Shown: positions 26,905-35,402 of the stretch, one piece after another
Position numbering within the stretch: the stretch's first letter is position 1
Layout: each line of letters begins with the position of its first letter
Source of the DNA: Paracoccus onchidii
Lineage (GTDB): Bacteria; Pseudomonadota; Alphaproteobacteria; Rhodobacterales; Rhodobacteraceae
Direction of reading: 5' to 3'
Assembly: GCF_028294535.1 (NCBI RefSeq)
Contig: NZ_JAQBIE010000008.1
Coordinates: 124,001 to 188,000, forward strand
DNA length: 64,000 bases
Translations under genes and position numbers: made by a program
The notes under the pieces: generated by a model
Databases searched by the model: none
Seen by the model: only the letters and a program-made list of their open reading frames with translations
What the model was told of the DNA's origin: nothing

Positions 26905-27099
26905 ATGAGCAGCCAGAACAATTGCAGCCAGTGCGCTTTCTTCGAGGATCACAAGGCGAACAACGCCGCACAGCTGGATGATGCCGGGCTGTGCCGTTTC
27001 AATCCGCCGGTGTCGCAGCCAAGCGCCGAAGGGCGCGGCCTGTGGCCTGTGGTCAATGAAAGCGATTGGTGCGGCCATTTTCAGGCCGATGCCGCATAA
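26905..27099 (+). CDS. Small Cys-rich protein, probable metal-binding, function unknown
   Basis: 64 residues with four cysteines in a conserved-looking pattern: CSQCAFFE at the start, GLCRFNPP in the middle, and [13 protein letters not shown] near the end. The spacing suggests a zinc or iron-sulfur site. The ATG at 26905 is used; an upstream TTG would add ten residues. It is a stand-alone gene with its own terminator about 80 bp past the stop. I recognise the pattern as a recurring small bacterial protein type but know no function. Confidence 0.75.
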   Translation: MSSQNNCSQCAFFEDHKANNAAQLDDAGLCRFNPPVSQPSAEGRGLWPVVNESDWCGHFQADAA

Positions 27100-27181
27100 G
27101 ATTGCGCCAGCAAGATTCAGGATCCAGTCAGGCAGCCACGACGCCACCCAGCCAGATCACTGAATCCAGCAAGCCTGCAAT

Positions 27182-27214
27182 GAAAGGCCCGTTCGCATGC
27201 CGGACGGGCCTTTC
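27182..27214. terminator. Terminator after the small Cys-rich gene
   Basis: 11-bp perfect stem (GAAAGGCCCGT / ACGGGCCTTTC) with an 11-nt loop, followed by CTGTTG. The symmetric A/T flanks make it usable in both directions. Confidence 0.75.
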
Positions 27215-27247
27215 CTGTTGTCATGGCGGCCGACGATTGGCCTTGAT

Positions 27248-27275
27248 ATAACCTGAGTAAAATAATAAGGTTTAT
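27248..27275. promoter_or_regulatory. Interrupted inverted repeat before the 163-residue unknown gene
   Basis: ATAACCT (27248-27254) and AGGTTTAT (27268-27275) form an imperfect inverted repeat around an AT-rich core, ending a few bases before the start at 27278. It could bind an iron-responsive regulator, given the hemin genes next door. This is a guess from position. Confidence 0.3.
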
Positions 27276-27277
27276 GT

Positions 27278-27769
27278 ATGGCCAGCCGAAACCAGCCCGC
27301 CGCACAACATCCCGAGGGCACGATGCTGAACCGAATTCTCCGCCGGCGTATCAGCCGGGAACGCCGATATGAAAACCTGGCCCGCTCTGAGGCGGGGGTA
27401 TTGCGTATCGTCCGGCGTATTTTTCACAATCAGGCGCTGGTTGAAAATGACCAGATGCCGTTGGATCAGGCATTGCAGGTTGATCCGGGGGCGTTAGGGT
27501 CCGCGGTGCCGTTGCGCATGTTGCTGGTCATCAATGCGATGCGGCGGGCGCGGCACAGTTGTTTCACCTATGCCAATCCCTTCTGCCAATGCTGTCAGGG
27601 GCGTTTGACCAATGAGGAACGCCTGTTCATAGCGGTGTTTCGTGCCTGTATGCACGAACAGACTTCATTGGCGCATGGTCATGCAATGGTTTTGTGCGAA
27701 GGTGGTGATACGCGCGATTTCCTGAAGCACATGCATCAGCTTGCCCGGGCGGTTGGCCGATCCCTTTAG
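27278..27769 (+). CDS. Hypothetical protein with clustered Cys/His residues, next to the hemin transporter
   Basis: 163 residues. The N-terminal third is strongly basic (RILRRRISRERRYENLAR), and the middle holds a Cys cluster (CFTYANPFCQCCQG). The C-terminal part carries another Cys and several His residues (HEQTSLAHGH, KHMHQ). The ATG at 27278 has AAGG 7 nt upstream. It is convergent with hmuV. I do not recognise the family. The Cys/His content and neighbourhood suggest a metal- or heme-linked role, which is inference. Confidence 0.7.
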   Translation: MASRNQPAAQHPEGTMLNRILRRRISRERRYENLARSEAGVLRIVRRIFHNQALVENDQMPLDQALQVDPGALGSAVPLRMLLVINAMRRARHSCFTYANPFCQCCQGRLTNEERLFIAVFRACMHEQTSLAHGHAMVLCEGGDTRDFLKHMHQLARAVGRSL

Positions 27770-27775
27770 TGACCG

Positions 27776-27791
27776 GTCAGGGAACCCTGAC
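27776..27791. terminator. Possible terminator hairpin between convergent genes
   Basis: GTCAGGG-AA-CCCTGAC, a perfect repeat in the 81-bp gap between the 163-residue gene and hmuV. There is no clear T-run, so function as a terminator is uncertain. Confidence 0.4.
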
Positions 27792-27850
27792 GGGCACCAT
27801 AAATCCAAGCACTGTAGGGGTTCGGGCAGGGCAAAGGGTCGGGCAGGGGG

Positions 27851-28603
27851 TCAACATGTCAGCACCACCGGGCATTCGCGCAATGGATGGGGCATGACGC
27901 AGACATCCTGCCGATAGACCCGGCCAACCTGTTCCTGGGTCAATACTTCCCATGGGGTGCCGGTTGCGGCAATCGCTCCGTTGCACATCAGCACGATCCG
28001 GTCGGCATGAGCCGCCGCAAGATTGAGATCATGCAAGACCGCCAGAACCGTTGCACCGCCCCTTGCAAGATCGACCGCGGATTCCAGAACCTTTTCCTGA
28101 TGGCGCAGATCAAGCGCCGCCGTGGGTTCATCGAGCAGAACGACAGGGCATTCCTGCACCAGAACCCGTGCAAATGTCGTGCGGGCCTGTTCGCCGCCCG
28201 ACAATGTCTGGGCGTTGCGCCAAGCCATATGGGCCACTTCGGATTGCATCATGGCAGCTTCGATCGCGGCGGCATCCTGATTGGTGGGCAGGTCGCGAAA
28301 CGCCCGCCCCATCGAGACAACCTCATGCACGTGATACCCGAAGCGGATCCCGGATCCCTGGGGAAAGACCGCGCGGATCTGTGCAAGATCGCGCACGCTG
28401 AACTTGCCGATGTTACGGTCCTGCAGAACAACCTCGCCCTGATCCGGTCTGACATCACCGGCAATGACCGAAAGCAGGGTTGATTTCCCGGCGCCATTCG
28501 GCCCGACCAATGCGGTGACCGTGCCCGGTTCGCAACTCAGGTTGACACGATCCAGCAGAATTTTCTCATCTGCCCGCAAGCTGATATTCCTCAGTTCGAT
28601 CAT
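27851..28603 (-). CDS. hmuV: Hemin-type ABC transporter ATPase
   Basis: 250-residue ATPase of the FecE/HmuV group. Walker A GPNGAGKST at residues 34-42, signature LSGGEQART, Walker B VVLLDEPTAALD, and H-loop LAVLHDLN. The start at 28601-28603 overlaps the hmuU stop by 4 bp (ATGA). It powers import across the inner membrane with HmuU and HmuT. Confidence 0.92.
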   Translation of the reverse strand: MIELRNISLRADEKILLDRVNLSCEPGTVTALVGPNGAGKSTLLSVIAGDVRPDQGEVVLQDRNIGKFSVRDLAQIRAVFPQGSGIRFGYHVHEVVSMGRAFRDLPTNQDAAAIEAAMMQSEVAHMAWRNAQTLSGGEQARTTFARVLVQECPVVLLDEPTAALDLRHQEKVLESAVDLARGGATVLAVLHDLNLAAAHADRIVLMCNGAIAATGTPWEVLTQEQVGRVYRQDVCVMPHPLRECPVVLTC

Positions 28604-29682
28604 GTGCCTTTTCCCTGCGCCCTTCCGGTCCAGATCATCCACAGGAAGAATGGCCCGCCCAGTGACCCCATGATCACCCCGATGGGAATTTCGTTCGGCG
28701 GGTCCATTGACCGCGCCACAAGATCGGCCAGCATCACCAACAATCCGCCGCCAATGGCTGAAAACGGTATCAGGCGGCGGTGCCCCGGCCCGATCAACAG
28801 GCGAAAAATATGGGGCACCACCAGCCCCACGAATCCGATCGTTCCGTTGAATGAAACCGCGGCCGCCACCAGCAACGCCGTGACAAAGATCAGTTTGCGC
28901 CGTAGTTTCGGCACATCGACGCCCAGATGTCGCGCCTGCCTTTCCCCCAACGCCAGCAGGTCAAGCTGTCGCGCCCAGATCATCAGCAGGACCATGCCTG
29001 CGATGGCCGGGCCTATGGTGATGCCGACGGTCAGCCATTTGGCGGTGGACAGCGATCCCATTGCCCAGAATGTCAGGCTTTGCAGTTGTTCGGCCGTGGC
29101 AAGATAGGTCAGGTATCCGGCGACTGAACCGCCAATTGCGTTGACGGCAATTCCAACAAGAAGCAATTGCGAACTGTCCGTCCCTTCGCGACCGGGGCGC
29201 GCCAGACCATAAATCAGGAAAGTCGTGCCTACTCCGGCAAGGAAGGCCCCGATCGGCAGGGTCCAGATGCCAAAGGTCGAAACTTGCAGGACAATGACCG
29301 CGATGGCCCCAAGCGAAGCGCCCGACGAAACCCCGACGATTCCGGGATCAGCCAGCGGGTTGCCGAACAGGCCCTGCATGGCTGCACCGCATGTGGCCAG
29401 GCTTGCCCCCACGATGATCGCGGTCACGCTGCGCGCCAGACGCAAATCCCAGACCACGGCCACATTCAATGCCGTATCCGCGTCCAGCGGTGCATCGGAA
29501 AATCGCGCGCCCAGGGCCGAAAGCACCTGTCCGAATTGCAGCGAGACCGGCCCGATGGCAATCGTTGCCAAAAAGACGGTGCCAAAGACGATGGCGATCA
29601 CCGATCCGATCAGCCGGGTGTGGTCTCTGGGGCGGTGGGGTGTTGTGCCGAGGGTGTTGGCGATGCTGTTTGGGGTGGTCAT
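28600..29682 (-). CDS. hmuU: Hemin-type ABC transporter permease (FecCD family)
   Basis: 360-residue FecCD-family permease with about nine to ten hydrophobic segments. Family motifs: AAMQGLFGNPLADPGIVGVSSGA, GGSVAGYLTYLA, and a C-terminal GLVVPHIFRLLIGPGHRRLIP loop that contacts the ATPase. It overlaps both neighbours by 4 bp, showing a coupled hmuTUV operon. Confidence 0.93.
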   Translation of the reverse strand: MTTPNSIANTLGTTPHRPRDHTRLIGSVIAIVFGTVFLATIAIGPVSLQFGQVLSALGARFSDAPLDADTALNVAVVWDLRLARSVTAIIVGASLATCGAAMQGLFGNPLADPGIVGVSSGASLGAIAVIVLQVSTFGIWTLPIGAFLAGVGTTFLIYGLARPGREGTDSSQLLLVGIAVNAIGGSVAGYLTYLATAEQLQSLTFWAMGSLSTAKWLTVGITIGPAIAGMVLLMIWARQLDLLALGERQARHLGVDVPKLRRKLIFVTALLVAAAVSFNGTIGFVGLVVPHIFRLLIGPGHRRLIPFSAIGGGLLVMLADLVARSMDPPNEIPIGVIMGSLGGPFFLWMIWTGRAQGKGT

Positions 29683-30575
29683 GGAAACATCTCGACCAGT
29701 GCTTGTGCAAGGGCCAGGGTCGCCACGCCGCTGGAGGCCGCGTCCGCGCGGACATGCAGATCCCGCATGATGATCAGGTTGTTCGCGCGCCCCGCCGGGG
29801 TCAGGGCCAGCCCGGGATAGTCGTTCCAGATGTCGTCGATATTGCCGAAAGCGGGCAGCTCGGCCTGCGAGATCAGCACCACATCCGGCTGCATCAGGAT
29901 GACCCCCTCTGGCGTTACCGAACGATAGCGGTCCATGCCGATTGCCGCCGCTGCGTTCTGGGCACCGACGCGCCGGATCAGATTGTCCACGCCCGTGCCG
30001 GCCCCGCCTGCGGAAAAGCTGCCGCCGGCGCCCTGTTTTGACACATGCAGGATCCTCAGCGGTCGTTCGGACCGGGTGATGGCTTGTGCCTTGGCAAAGC
30101 TTGACCGGATTTCATGGTTTAACTGTTCGCCGCGTGCGTCCAGTTCCAGCAGCCTGGCCATCCGCGTGACTTTTTCGGTGGCGGGCAAGCTGCGGTCGAT
30201 CAGCTGATTGGGAATGCGGATGTCACTCAACCCTGCCAAAAGCTGCTCGAACCTTGCATTCGAGGCCACCACGACGCCAGGGCGCATGGATGCGATACCC
30301 TCGACCCCGGCATATTCGCGCATCTTGTGCGGGGTGTCTTCCAGTCCCGGCAGATCGACGGCTTCGGGGCGCGCAAGGATGCGATCTGCCGCCCCAAGCG
30401 CGACCGCGATCTCGACCAGATCTGCGCCCAACAGCACCAGATCGCGGCTCGAGTCCGGGTTTTGCGAGATGGCAACGGATCGTGGCAATGCCGGTTGATC
30501 GGCCAGATCGATGACGTCGGCCTGAGCCGGGGCGATCAGTAAGATGGCCCAGAGGGCGGTTGCGTAACGAAACAT
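29679..30575 (-). CDS. hmuT: Hemin-type ABC transporter periplasmic binding protein
   Basis: 298-residue binding protein with a signal peptide (MFRYATALWAILLIAPAQA, cleavage after AQA). Its layout matches the HmuT group: a VEIAVALGAADRI segment, a MREYAGVEGIASMRPGVVVAS segment equivalent to the hemin-protein MRALSAEG region, and GAGTGVDNLIRRVGAQNAA. The start at 30573-30575 begins the signal peptide. The ligand could be hemin or an Fe-siderophore; the sequence favours the hemin group. Confidence 0.85.
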   Translation of the reverse strand: MFRYATALWAILLIAPAQADVIDLADQPALPRSVAISQNPDSSRDLVLLGADLVEIAVALGAADRILARPEAVDLPGLEDTPHKMREYAGVEGIASMRPGVVVASNARFEQLLAGLSDIRIPNQLIDRSLPATEKVTRMARLLELDARGEQLNHEIRSSFAKAQAITRSERPLRILHVSKQGAGGSFSAGGAGTGVDNLIRRVGAQNAAAAIGMDRYRSVTPEGVILMQPDVVLISQAELPAFGNIDDIWNDYPGLALTPAGRANNLIIMRDLHVRADAASSGVATLALAQALVEMFP

Positions 30576-30651
30576 GGCGCTATCCTGTGCCGGCTCGATG
30601 GAAACGGTCTTTGTCGGGGCCGGCACTCGAGTCCGGCCCCGGTAATGCGGA

Positions 30652-32661
30652 TCAGAACGTGCTTGTCAGGCCCAGATAGAATGCGCGACCATCATTATAG
30701 TTGGTCGTGCCAAAGGTCTTGTTGCCGACATTGTAGATCGCGGCATTCGCGGTCAGGTTCTGGCTGAACTGATAATCCATGCCGATATCAAGCAGCGTGT
30801 GGGCCTCGATGTAATCGTCGCTTTCGTCCTGGGTTTCGCTTCGGTACTGAGCGTTCGCCCAGGTGTAGATGCTGTCGGTTGCCTGCCAGCCCAGATCGAC
30901 ATTGATCACGTGGCGCGGGTTGTCATTGAAATTCTCGCCCTTGGCATCGCCCGAGGTGATCTCGCTGTCGGCATAGGTATAGTTCATTGCAACATCGACC
31001 GCGCCCAAGGTGAAATCGGCGGTCGCTTCGACCCCGCTCAGCTTGGCGCGGTCACGGTTGACATATTGCTGGATCCACAAATTGGTGCTGCCGTCCGGTC
31101 GCAACCCGCAATCGCCGTCGATATCGATGTCACAGACGGTTTCCCTGTCGATGCCGTTCTTGAACTCGGTGTGATAGGCGGTCAGGCCCAGCTGCACACC
31201 GCCCTGACTTTCCCAGACGGCCCCGATTTCATAGTTGGTCGTTTCCTCGGGCTTCAGATTCGTGTTGCCCTGATCTGTTCCACTTCCGCCACCGGCCGAT
31301 TCAAAGATGTTGCTGTCCGCCTGTTTCAGCGTTGGCACGTTATATCCACCGCTGATACCGCCCTTGATGGTCAGGCTGGGGCTGGCGTGCCAGACACCAT
31401 AGATGCGCGGTGTGAAATGGTCGCCATAGTTCTCGTTGTCATCATAGCGCAGCCCGAAGGTCGCGATCAGGTCGTCGGTGATGCTGAAATTGTCTTCACC
31501 GAACAATGCCCAGTTCCAGCGCGTCATTTCGGCCTCTGGGCGGGCGTTCTGGTCTTGCGGATTGGCAAGGAAGCGATCGAGGTCGTGAACGGTTTTTTCG
31601 TCGCGGTAATCCAGACCGACGGTGACCTCGTGCCGTCCAAACGACATGTTGGTCTTGGTGTTGAAGTTCAACATCTCATAGCCCGATACGTTGTCGCCAT
31701 TGACGAAATCGGTGTCCTCGAAAGTCACATAAGAGGTCGTGTCAAAACCCGCACCCCAGCGCAGGTTATGCGTCACGCTGTAGTTCATGTTGTCGGCCTC
31801 GATGCCCCCGACGGAGCCATCTTCGGCAATGGTCGTGGTGTCGTTGTCGCTGCCGAGAATTTCGAACCGCAGATCCTGATCGCTGTTGATCACCCAGTCC
31901 ATTCGTGCACCAAGCGACCGGCGCAAAAGATCCTGTTCCTGTGTCGCGATCGTCCCGCGCGATGAGTAACGCATGCGCGGCTTGTCGCGGTCATAGAATG
32001 ATCCGAACAGGCTAAAGCCCAGGCGATCGTTGACCAGCGGCCCACTTAGATAAAAGCGCCCTTCCGAAGACTGGCCCAGATCGCTGTTCTCATAGCTGGT
32101 CGCGCCGATATTGATGCTGCCGGTCCATTCGTCCGAAACCGGTTTGGTGATGACATTGATCACCCCGCCCGAGGCCGCCGAACCGTAAAGCGAAGACATC
32201 GGCCCGCGAATGACTTCGATCCGTTCAATGGCTGCGGCCGGGGGCAGTTGTGTTTTGGCGAGCCCTGCGCCGAACCCGTTATAGGATGCCTCTTCCGAAT
32301 TCCCCAACGGACGGCCATCCACCAGAATCAACACATATTCCTCGCCCAGACCACGGATCGAGATTTCATCGGCGCCCGAGCGGGAAGAAGGTGAGGATAC
32401 GACAACGCCCGGCACATTGCGCACCGCGTCGGAAATGCTGGTGTAATGTCGTTCGGCGATTTCCTCGCCGTCGATGACGGTGATCGTGGCAGGCGCATCG
32501 GTGATCTGCTGGGCATAGCCGGTGGCCGTCAGGACAATTTCGTCCAGCGCCTGCGCATTGTCCTGGCCGGGATCATCCTGAGCGATGGCCGGCAGGGCGA
32601 CGCCGCCCAGCAACATCGCCATCACCCCGATGGTCGTGATATGATTGATTTTGCTTGTCAT
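30652..32661 (-). CDS. TonB-dependent outer-membrane receptor (FepA/CirA-like)
   Basis: 669 residues with a signal peptide (MAMLLGGVALPAIAQ), plug domain (ITVIDGEEIAERHYTSISDA, DEISIRGLGEEYVLILVDGR), and a 22-strand barrel ending in Phe. The barrel contains GGYNVPTLKQA and GNTNLKPEETTNYEIG. Heme receptors usually show FRAP and NPNL boxes here; YNVP and NTNL are closer to catecholate-siderophore or colicin I receptors. It heads the hmuTUV operon with a 76-bp gap, so it supplies the ABC importer. The substrate (heme or siderophore) is unresolved. Confidence 0.87.
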   Translation of the reverse strand: MTSKINHITTIGVMAMLLGGVALPAIAQDDPGQDNAQALDEIVLTATGYAQQITDAPATITVIDGEEIAERHYTSISDAVRNVPGVVVSSPSSRSGADEISIRGLGEEYVLILVDGRPLGNSEEASYNGFGAGLAKTQLPPAAAIERIEVIRGPMSSLYGSAASGGVINVITKPVSDEWTGSINIGATSYENSDLGQSSEGRFYLSGPLVNDRLGFSLFGSFYDRDKPRMRYSSRGTIATQEQDLLRRSLGARMDWVINSDQDLRFEILGSDNDTTTIAEDGSVGGIEADNMNYSVTHNLRWGAGFDTTSYVTFEDTDFVNGDNVSGYEMLNFNTKTNMSFGRHEVTVGLDYRDEKTVHDLDRFLANPQDQNARPEAEMTRWNWALFGEDNFSITDDLIATFGLRYDDNENYGDHFTPRIYGVWHASPSLTIKGGISGGYNVPTLKQADSNIFESAGGGSGTDQGNTNLKPEETTNYEIGAVWESQGGVQLGLTAYHTEFKNGIDRETVCDIDIDGDCGLRPDGSTNLWIQQYVNRDRAKLSGVEATADFTLGAVDVAMNYTYADSEITSGDAKGENFNDNPRHVINVDLGWQATDSIYTWANAQYRSETQDESDDYIEAHTLLDIGMDYQFSQNLTANAAIYNVGNKTFGTTNYNDGRAFYLGLTSTF

Positions 32662-32927
32662 CTCGGCACCCTCTTTTCCAACCGTTCGAAATCTGGCTAG
32701 CGAGGGCGCTGGCTGGCCTCGTTTAGGCATCGTCGTGTCGGTGACACTAGGGATCGGCGTGATAAATCTTGGTTCTGGGGGACTTTTCTGCGCTGTGTGA
32801 TCTTTTTGCGACAGGCGGAGGTGGCCGGGGCCAACGTGCTTTCCCTGGCAGGGCCATCGGGTGTTCCCCTTGCGATTGTATCAGAAATCGACATCCTGCC
32901 GAGGTGATGCGCGAATTGGGGGGAACG

Positions 32928-33728
32928 ATGGGCGGACAGGAGATTTTGCTGCAAGAACTGGACGGGGACGGCGTGCTGCGCGTAACGCTGAACGATGTGG
33001 CGCGGCGCAATGCATTGTCGGAAAGCATGTTGGGGCAATTGACGCGCGTGATGCAGGCCGCGTCGTCAGATCGGGCCGTTCGGGTCGTGGTGCTGGCCGC
33101 GAACGGGCCGGCCTTTTGCGCGGGTCACGACCTGAAGGAGCTTACGGCAGCACGGGCTGCCCCGGATCGCGGCCGTGAATATTTCGCGCGGATCATGTCA
33201 AGTTGCTCGGCGCTGATGCAGGCAATCCTGTCCTGCCCCAAGCCGGTCATTGCCGAGGTCAGTGGCGTGGCGACGGCCGCCGGCTGCCAGCTGGTGGCCA
33301 GTTGCGATCTGGCGATTGCGGATGAGGGGGCCAGTTTCAGCACGCCGGGGGTGCATATCGGACTGTTCTGTTCCACGCCGATGGTCGCATTGTCGCGCAA
33401 TGTTGCCAGCAAACATGCCATGGAAATGTTGCTGACCGGCGACATGGTGCCCGCGGCCCGCGCCGCCGAGATGGGCCTGGTGAACCGGGTCGTGCCCAAA
33501 GGGGCGCTGCGTGATGCGACCATGGAAATGGCACGCAAGATCGCCGGGAAATCCAGCATGACGCTGGCAACGGGCAAGCGGGCATTTTATGAACAGCGCG
33601 ACATGGCCATTGGTGAGGCATATGAATATGCAAGCAAGGTCATGGTCGACAACATGCTGGCCAGGGACGCCGAGGAAGGCATAAACGCCTTTATCGACAA
33701 GCGTGCGCCGCATTGGCAGGATTCCTGA
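32928..33728 (+). CDS. Enoyl-CoA hydratase/isomerase-family protein
   Basis: 266-residue crotonase-fold protein. It has the oxyanion-hole segments FCAGHDLKEL and VSGVATAAGCQLVASCDLAI, plus STPGVHIGLFCSTPMVAL and AAEMGLVNRVVP. The Glu residues of classical hydratases are not evident in their usual places, so an ECHDC3-like or isomerase role is possible. The ATG at 32928 follows GGGGGGAAC; the frame is open back to 32769. It faces away from the TonB receptor and is convergent with an SDR gene. Confidence 0.85.
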   Translation: MGGQEILLQELDGDGVLRVTLNDVARRNALSESMLGQLTRVMQAASSDRAVRVVVLAANGPAFCAGHDLKELTAARAAPDRGREYFARIMSSCSALMQAILSCPKPVIAEVSGVATAAGCQLVASCDLAIADEGASFSTPGVHIGLFCSTPMVALSRNVASKHAMEMLLTGDMVPAARAAEMGLVNRVVPKGALRDATMEMARKIAGKSSMTLATGKRAFYEQRDMAIGEAYEYASKVMVDNMLARDAEEGINAFIDKRAPHWQDS

Positions 33729-33812
33729 TCAGGGAAACCTGCACCGACAGGCGTTCCGGCGTCATCTTCAGGTATTGGCAAGTCGTGGATTCCGGTCAGG
33801 TCCGTGGCGGCA

Positions 33813-34529
33813 TCACCAGGGTTCCTTGAACGGACGCAGATCCTGTTCAAAGGTCCAGGCGTTGCGGGGCTGGGCATGCAACTGCCAATAGGCCTCGGCG
33901 ATATCATCGGGCCGCAATATGCCGTCCTGGCCGCGGGTTTCGAAGATGTCGGGAAACAGCTTCTTGGTTTCGGGGTTGTCGATCAGGCCGTCGATGATGA
34001 CATGTCCCACATGGATGCCCCGTGGCCCCAATTCGCGCGCCATGCTTTCAGCCAGCGCGCGCAGCGCATGTTTGCCGCCCGCAAATGCGGCATAGCCCGC
34101 ATTGCCGCGCAATGAGGCGGTTGCGCCGGTAAACAGGATGGTGCCGCGCCCGCGTTCCAGCATCGATGCCGAAACCTCGCGCCCGATCAGAAAGCCTGCC
34201 AGGGCACACATTTCCCAAACCTTACGATAAACCCGTGCGGTGGTCTCGGCGACGGGAAAACGCACGTTTCCACCGACATTGAACACGCATGCCGCGATTG
34301 GTCCGATGGATTCAGCCTGGGCGACCAGCTGTTTTACGGCCTCTTCGTCGCGCGCGTCCGAATGCAGGCCCGTGACCTGTCCCCCCGCATCGCGGATTTG
34401 TGCGGTCAACCCGTCAAGATTTCCGCGCCGTCGCGTGGCAACAACATGCAGTCCTTCGCGGGCAAAGCGGCGTGCAAGGGCGGCGCCAAGGCTGTCTCCG
34501 GCGCCGACGATCAGGGCAGTTTCGGTCAC
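33813..34529 (-). CDS. Short-chain dehydrogenase/reductase
   Basis: 238-residue SDR. The cofactor motif is GAGDSLGAALARRFA (TGxxxGxG variant) and the NNAG motif is replaced by FNVGGN. The active site YxxxK appears as YAAFAGGKHALRAL, with a Lys two residues later than in the classic pattern. The substrate is unknown. Together with a FAH-family hydrolase 93 bp upstream it forms a minus-strand pair. Confidence 0.8.
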   Translation of the reverse strand: MTETALIVGAGDSLGAALARRFAREGLHVVATRRRGNLDGLTAQIRDAGGQVTGLHSDARDEEAVKQLVAQAESIGPIAACVFNVGGNVRFPVAETTARVYRKVWEMCALAGFLIGREVSASMLERGRGTILFTGATASLRGNAGYAAFAGGKHALRALAESMARELGPRGIHVGHVIIDGLIDNPETKKLFPDIFETRGQDGILRPDDIAEAYWQLHAQPRNAWTFEQDLRPFKEPW

Positions 34530-34622
34530 GACAACATCCTTTCAGGTCAAGCTGGTCGCAAATATCTGGCCTTTGATTGTCGGGCCGCGGGTGCGTCCGG
34601 GGGCGATGGTCCCGAGATGGTA

Positions 34623-35306
34623 TCAGATGACGGCCACGTTCCAATCGCCAAGGCCCGCGATCGATGCGGTGAGCCTGTCGCCACGCTGAACCGGGCCGAC
34701 GCCTGCCGGTGTCCCGGTCAGGATGATATCACCGGCGGCCAGTTCGAAGTATTTCGACAGGTAAGAAATGATTTCAGGCACTTTCCAGATCATTTGATCC
34801 AGATTCCCTGATTGTCGTCTCTGGCCATCTATGAGCAACTCGATTGGGCCTGTGGCAGGGTGGCCGACTGCGGTGACCGGCTGGATCGGCCCGATCGGTG
34901 CCGAATGTTCGAATGCCTTGCCGGTTTCCCAGGGGCGTCCGGCCTTTTTGGCCTGGCCTTGCAAATCCCGCCGCGTCATGTCCAGCGCGACAGCATAGCC
35001 AAACACATGATTCAGCGCGTCGGCCACGATGATGTCGCTGCCGCCGCTTTTCAGGGCCACTGCCAGCTCGACCTCGTGATGCACGTCGTTGCTGTTGCCT
35101 GGATAGGGAAAATTGCCCGACGGATCGAGATTGTCCGGGTTCTTCTGGAAGAAGAATGGAGGTTCGCGGTCGGGGTCATGCCCCATTTCGATGGCATGGG
35201 CCGCGAAGTTGCGCCCGATGCAATAGACACGGCGCACGGGAAACAGCGCTTTCTGACCGCGAACGGGCAAACCGATGACAGGCGGCGGTGAAAAGCAATA
35301 GGTCAT
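34623..35306 (-). CDS. Fumarylacetoacetate hydrolase-family protein (fumarylpyruvate hydrolase-like)
   Basis: 227-residue FAH-fold hydrolase. It has CIGRNFAAHAIEMG, PFFFQKNPDNL, the metal-ligand stretch HHEVELAVAL and DIILTGTPAGVGPV. The layout is closest to fumarylpyruvate hydrolases of the gentisate route. The ATG at 35304-35306 has GGAG upstream. No gentisate dioxygenase is nearby, so the real substrate is uncertain. Confidence 0.85.
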   Translation of the reverse strand: MTYCFSPPPVIGLPVRGQKALFPVRRVYCIGRNFAAHAIEMGHDPDREPPFFFQKNPDNLDPSGNFPYPGNSNDVHHEVELAVALKSGGSDIIVADALNHVFGYAVALDMTRRDLQGQAKKAGRPWETGKAFEHSAPIGPIQPVTAVGHPATGPIELLIDGQRRQSGNLDQMIWKVPEIISYLSKYFELAAGDIILTGTPAGVGPVQRGDRLTASIAGLGDWNVAVI

Positions 35307-35402
35307 GACGTTCTCCGGTGGCATCACATGTCTTGATTGCTAACTTTGCATCGCGATTTTCGCAATCTCTGGCTAACGCCGCCGATGCGCCAACGCGATC
35401 GG

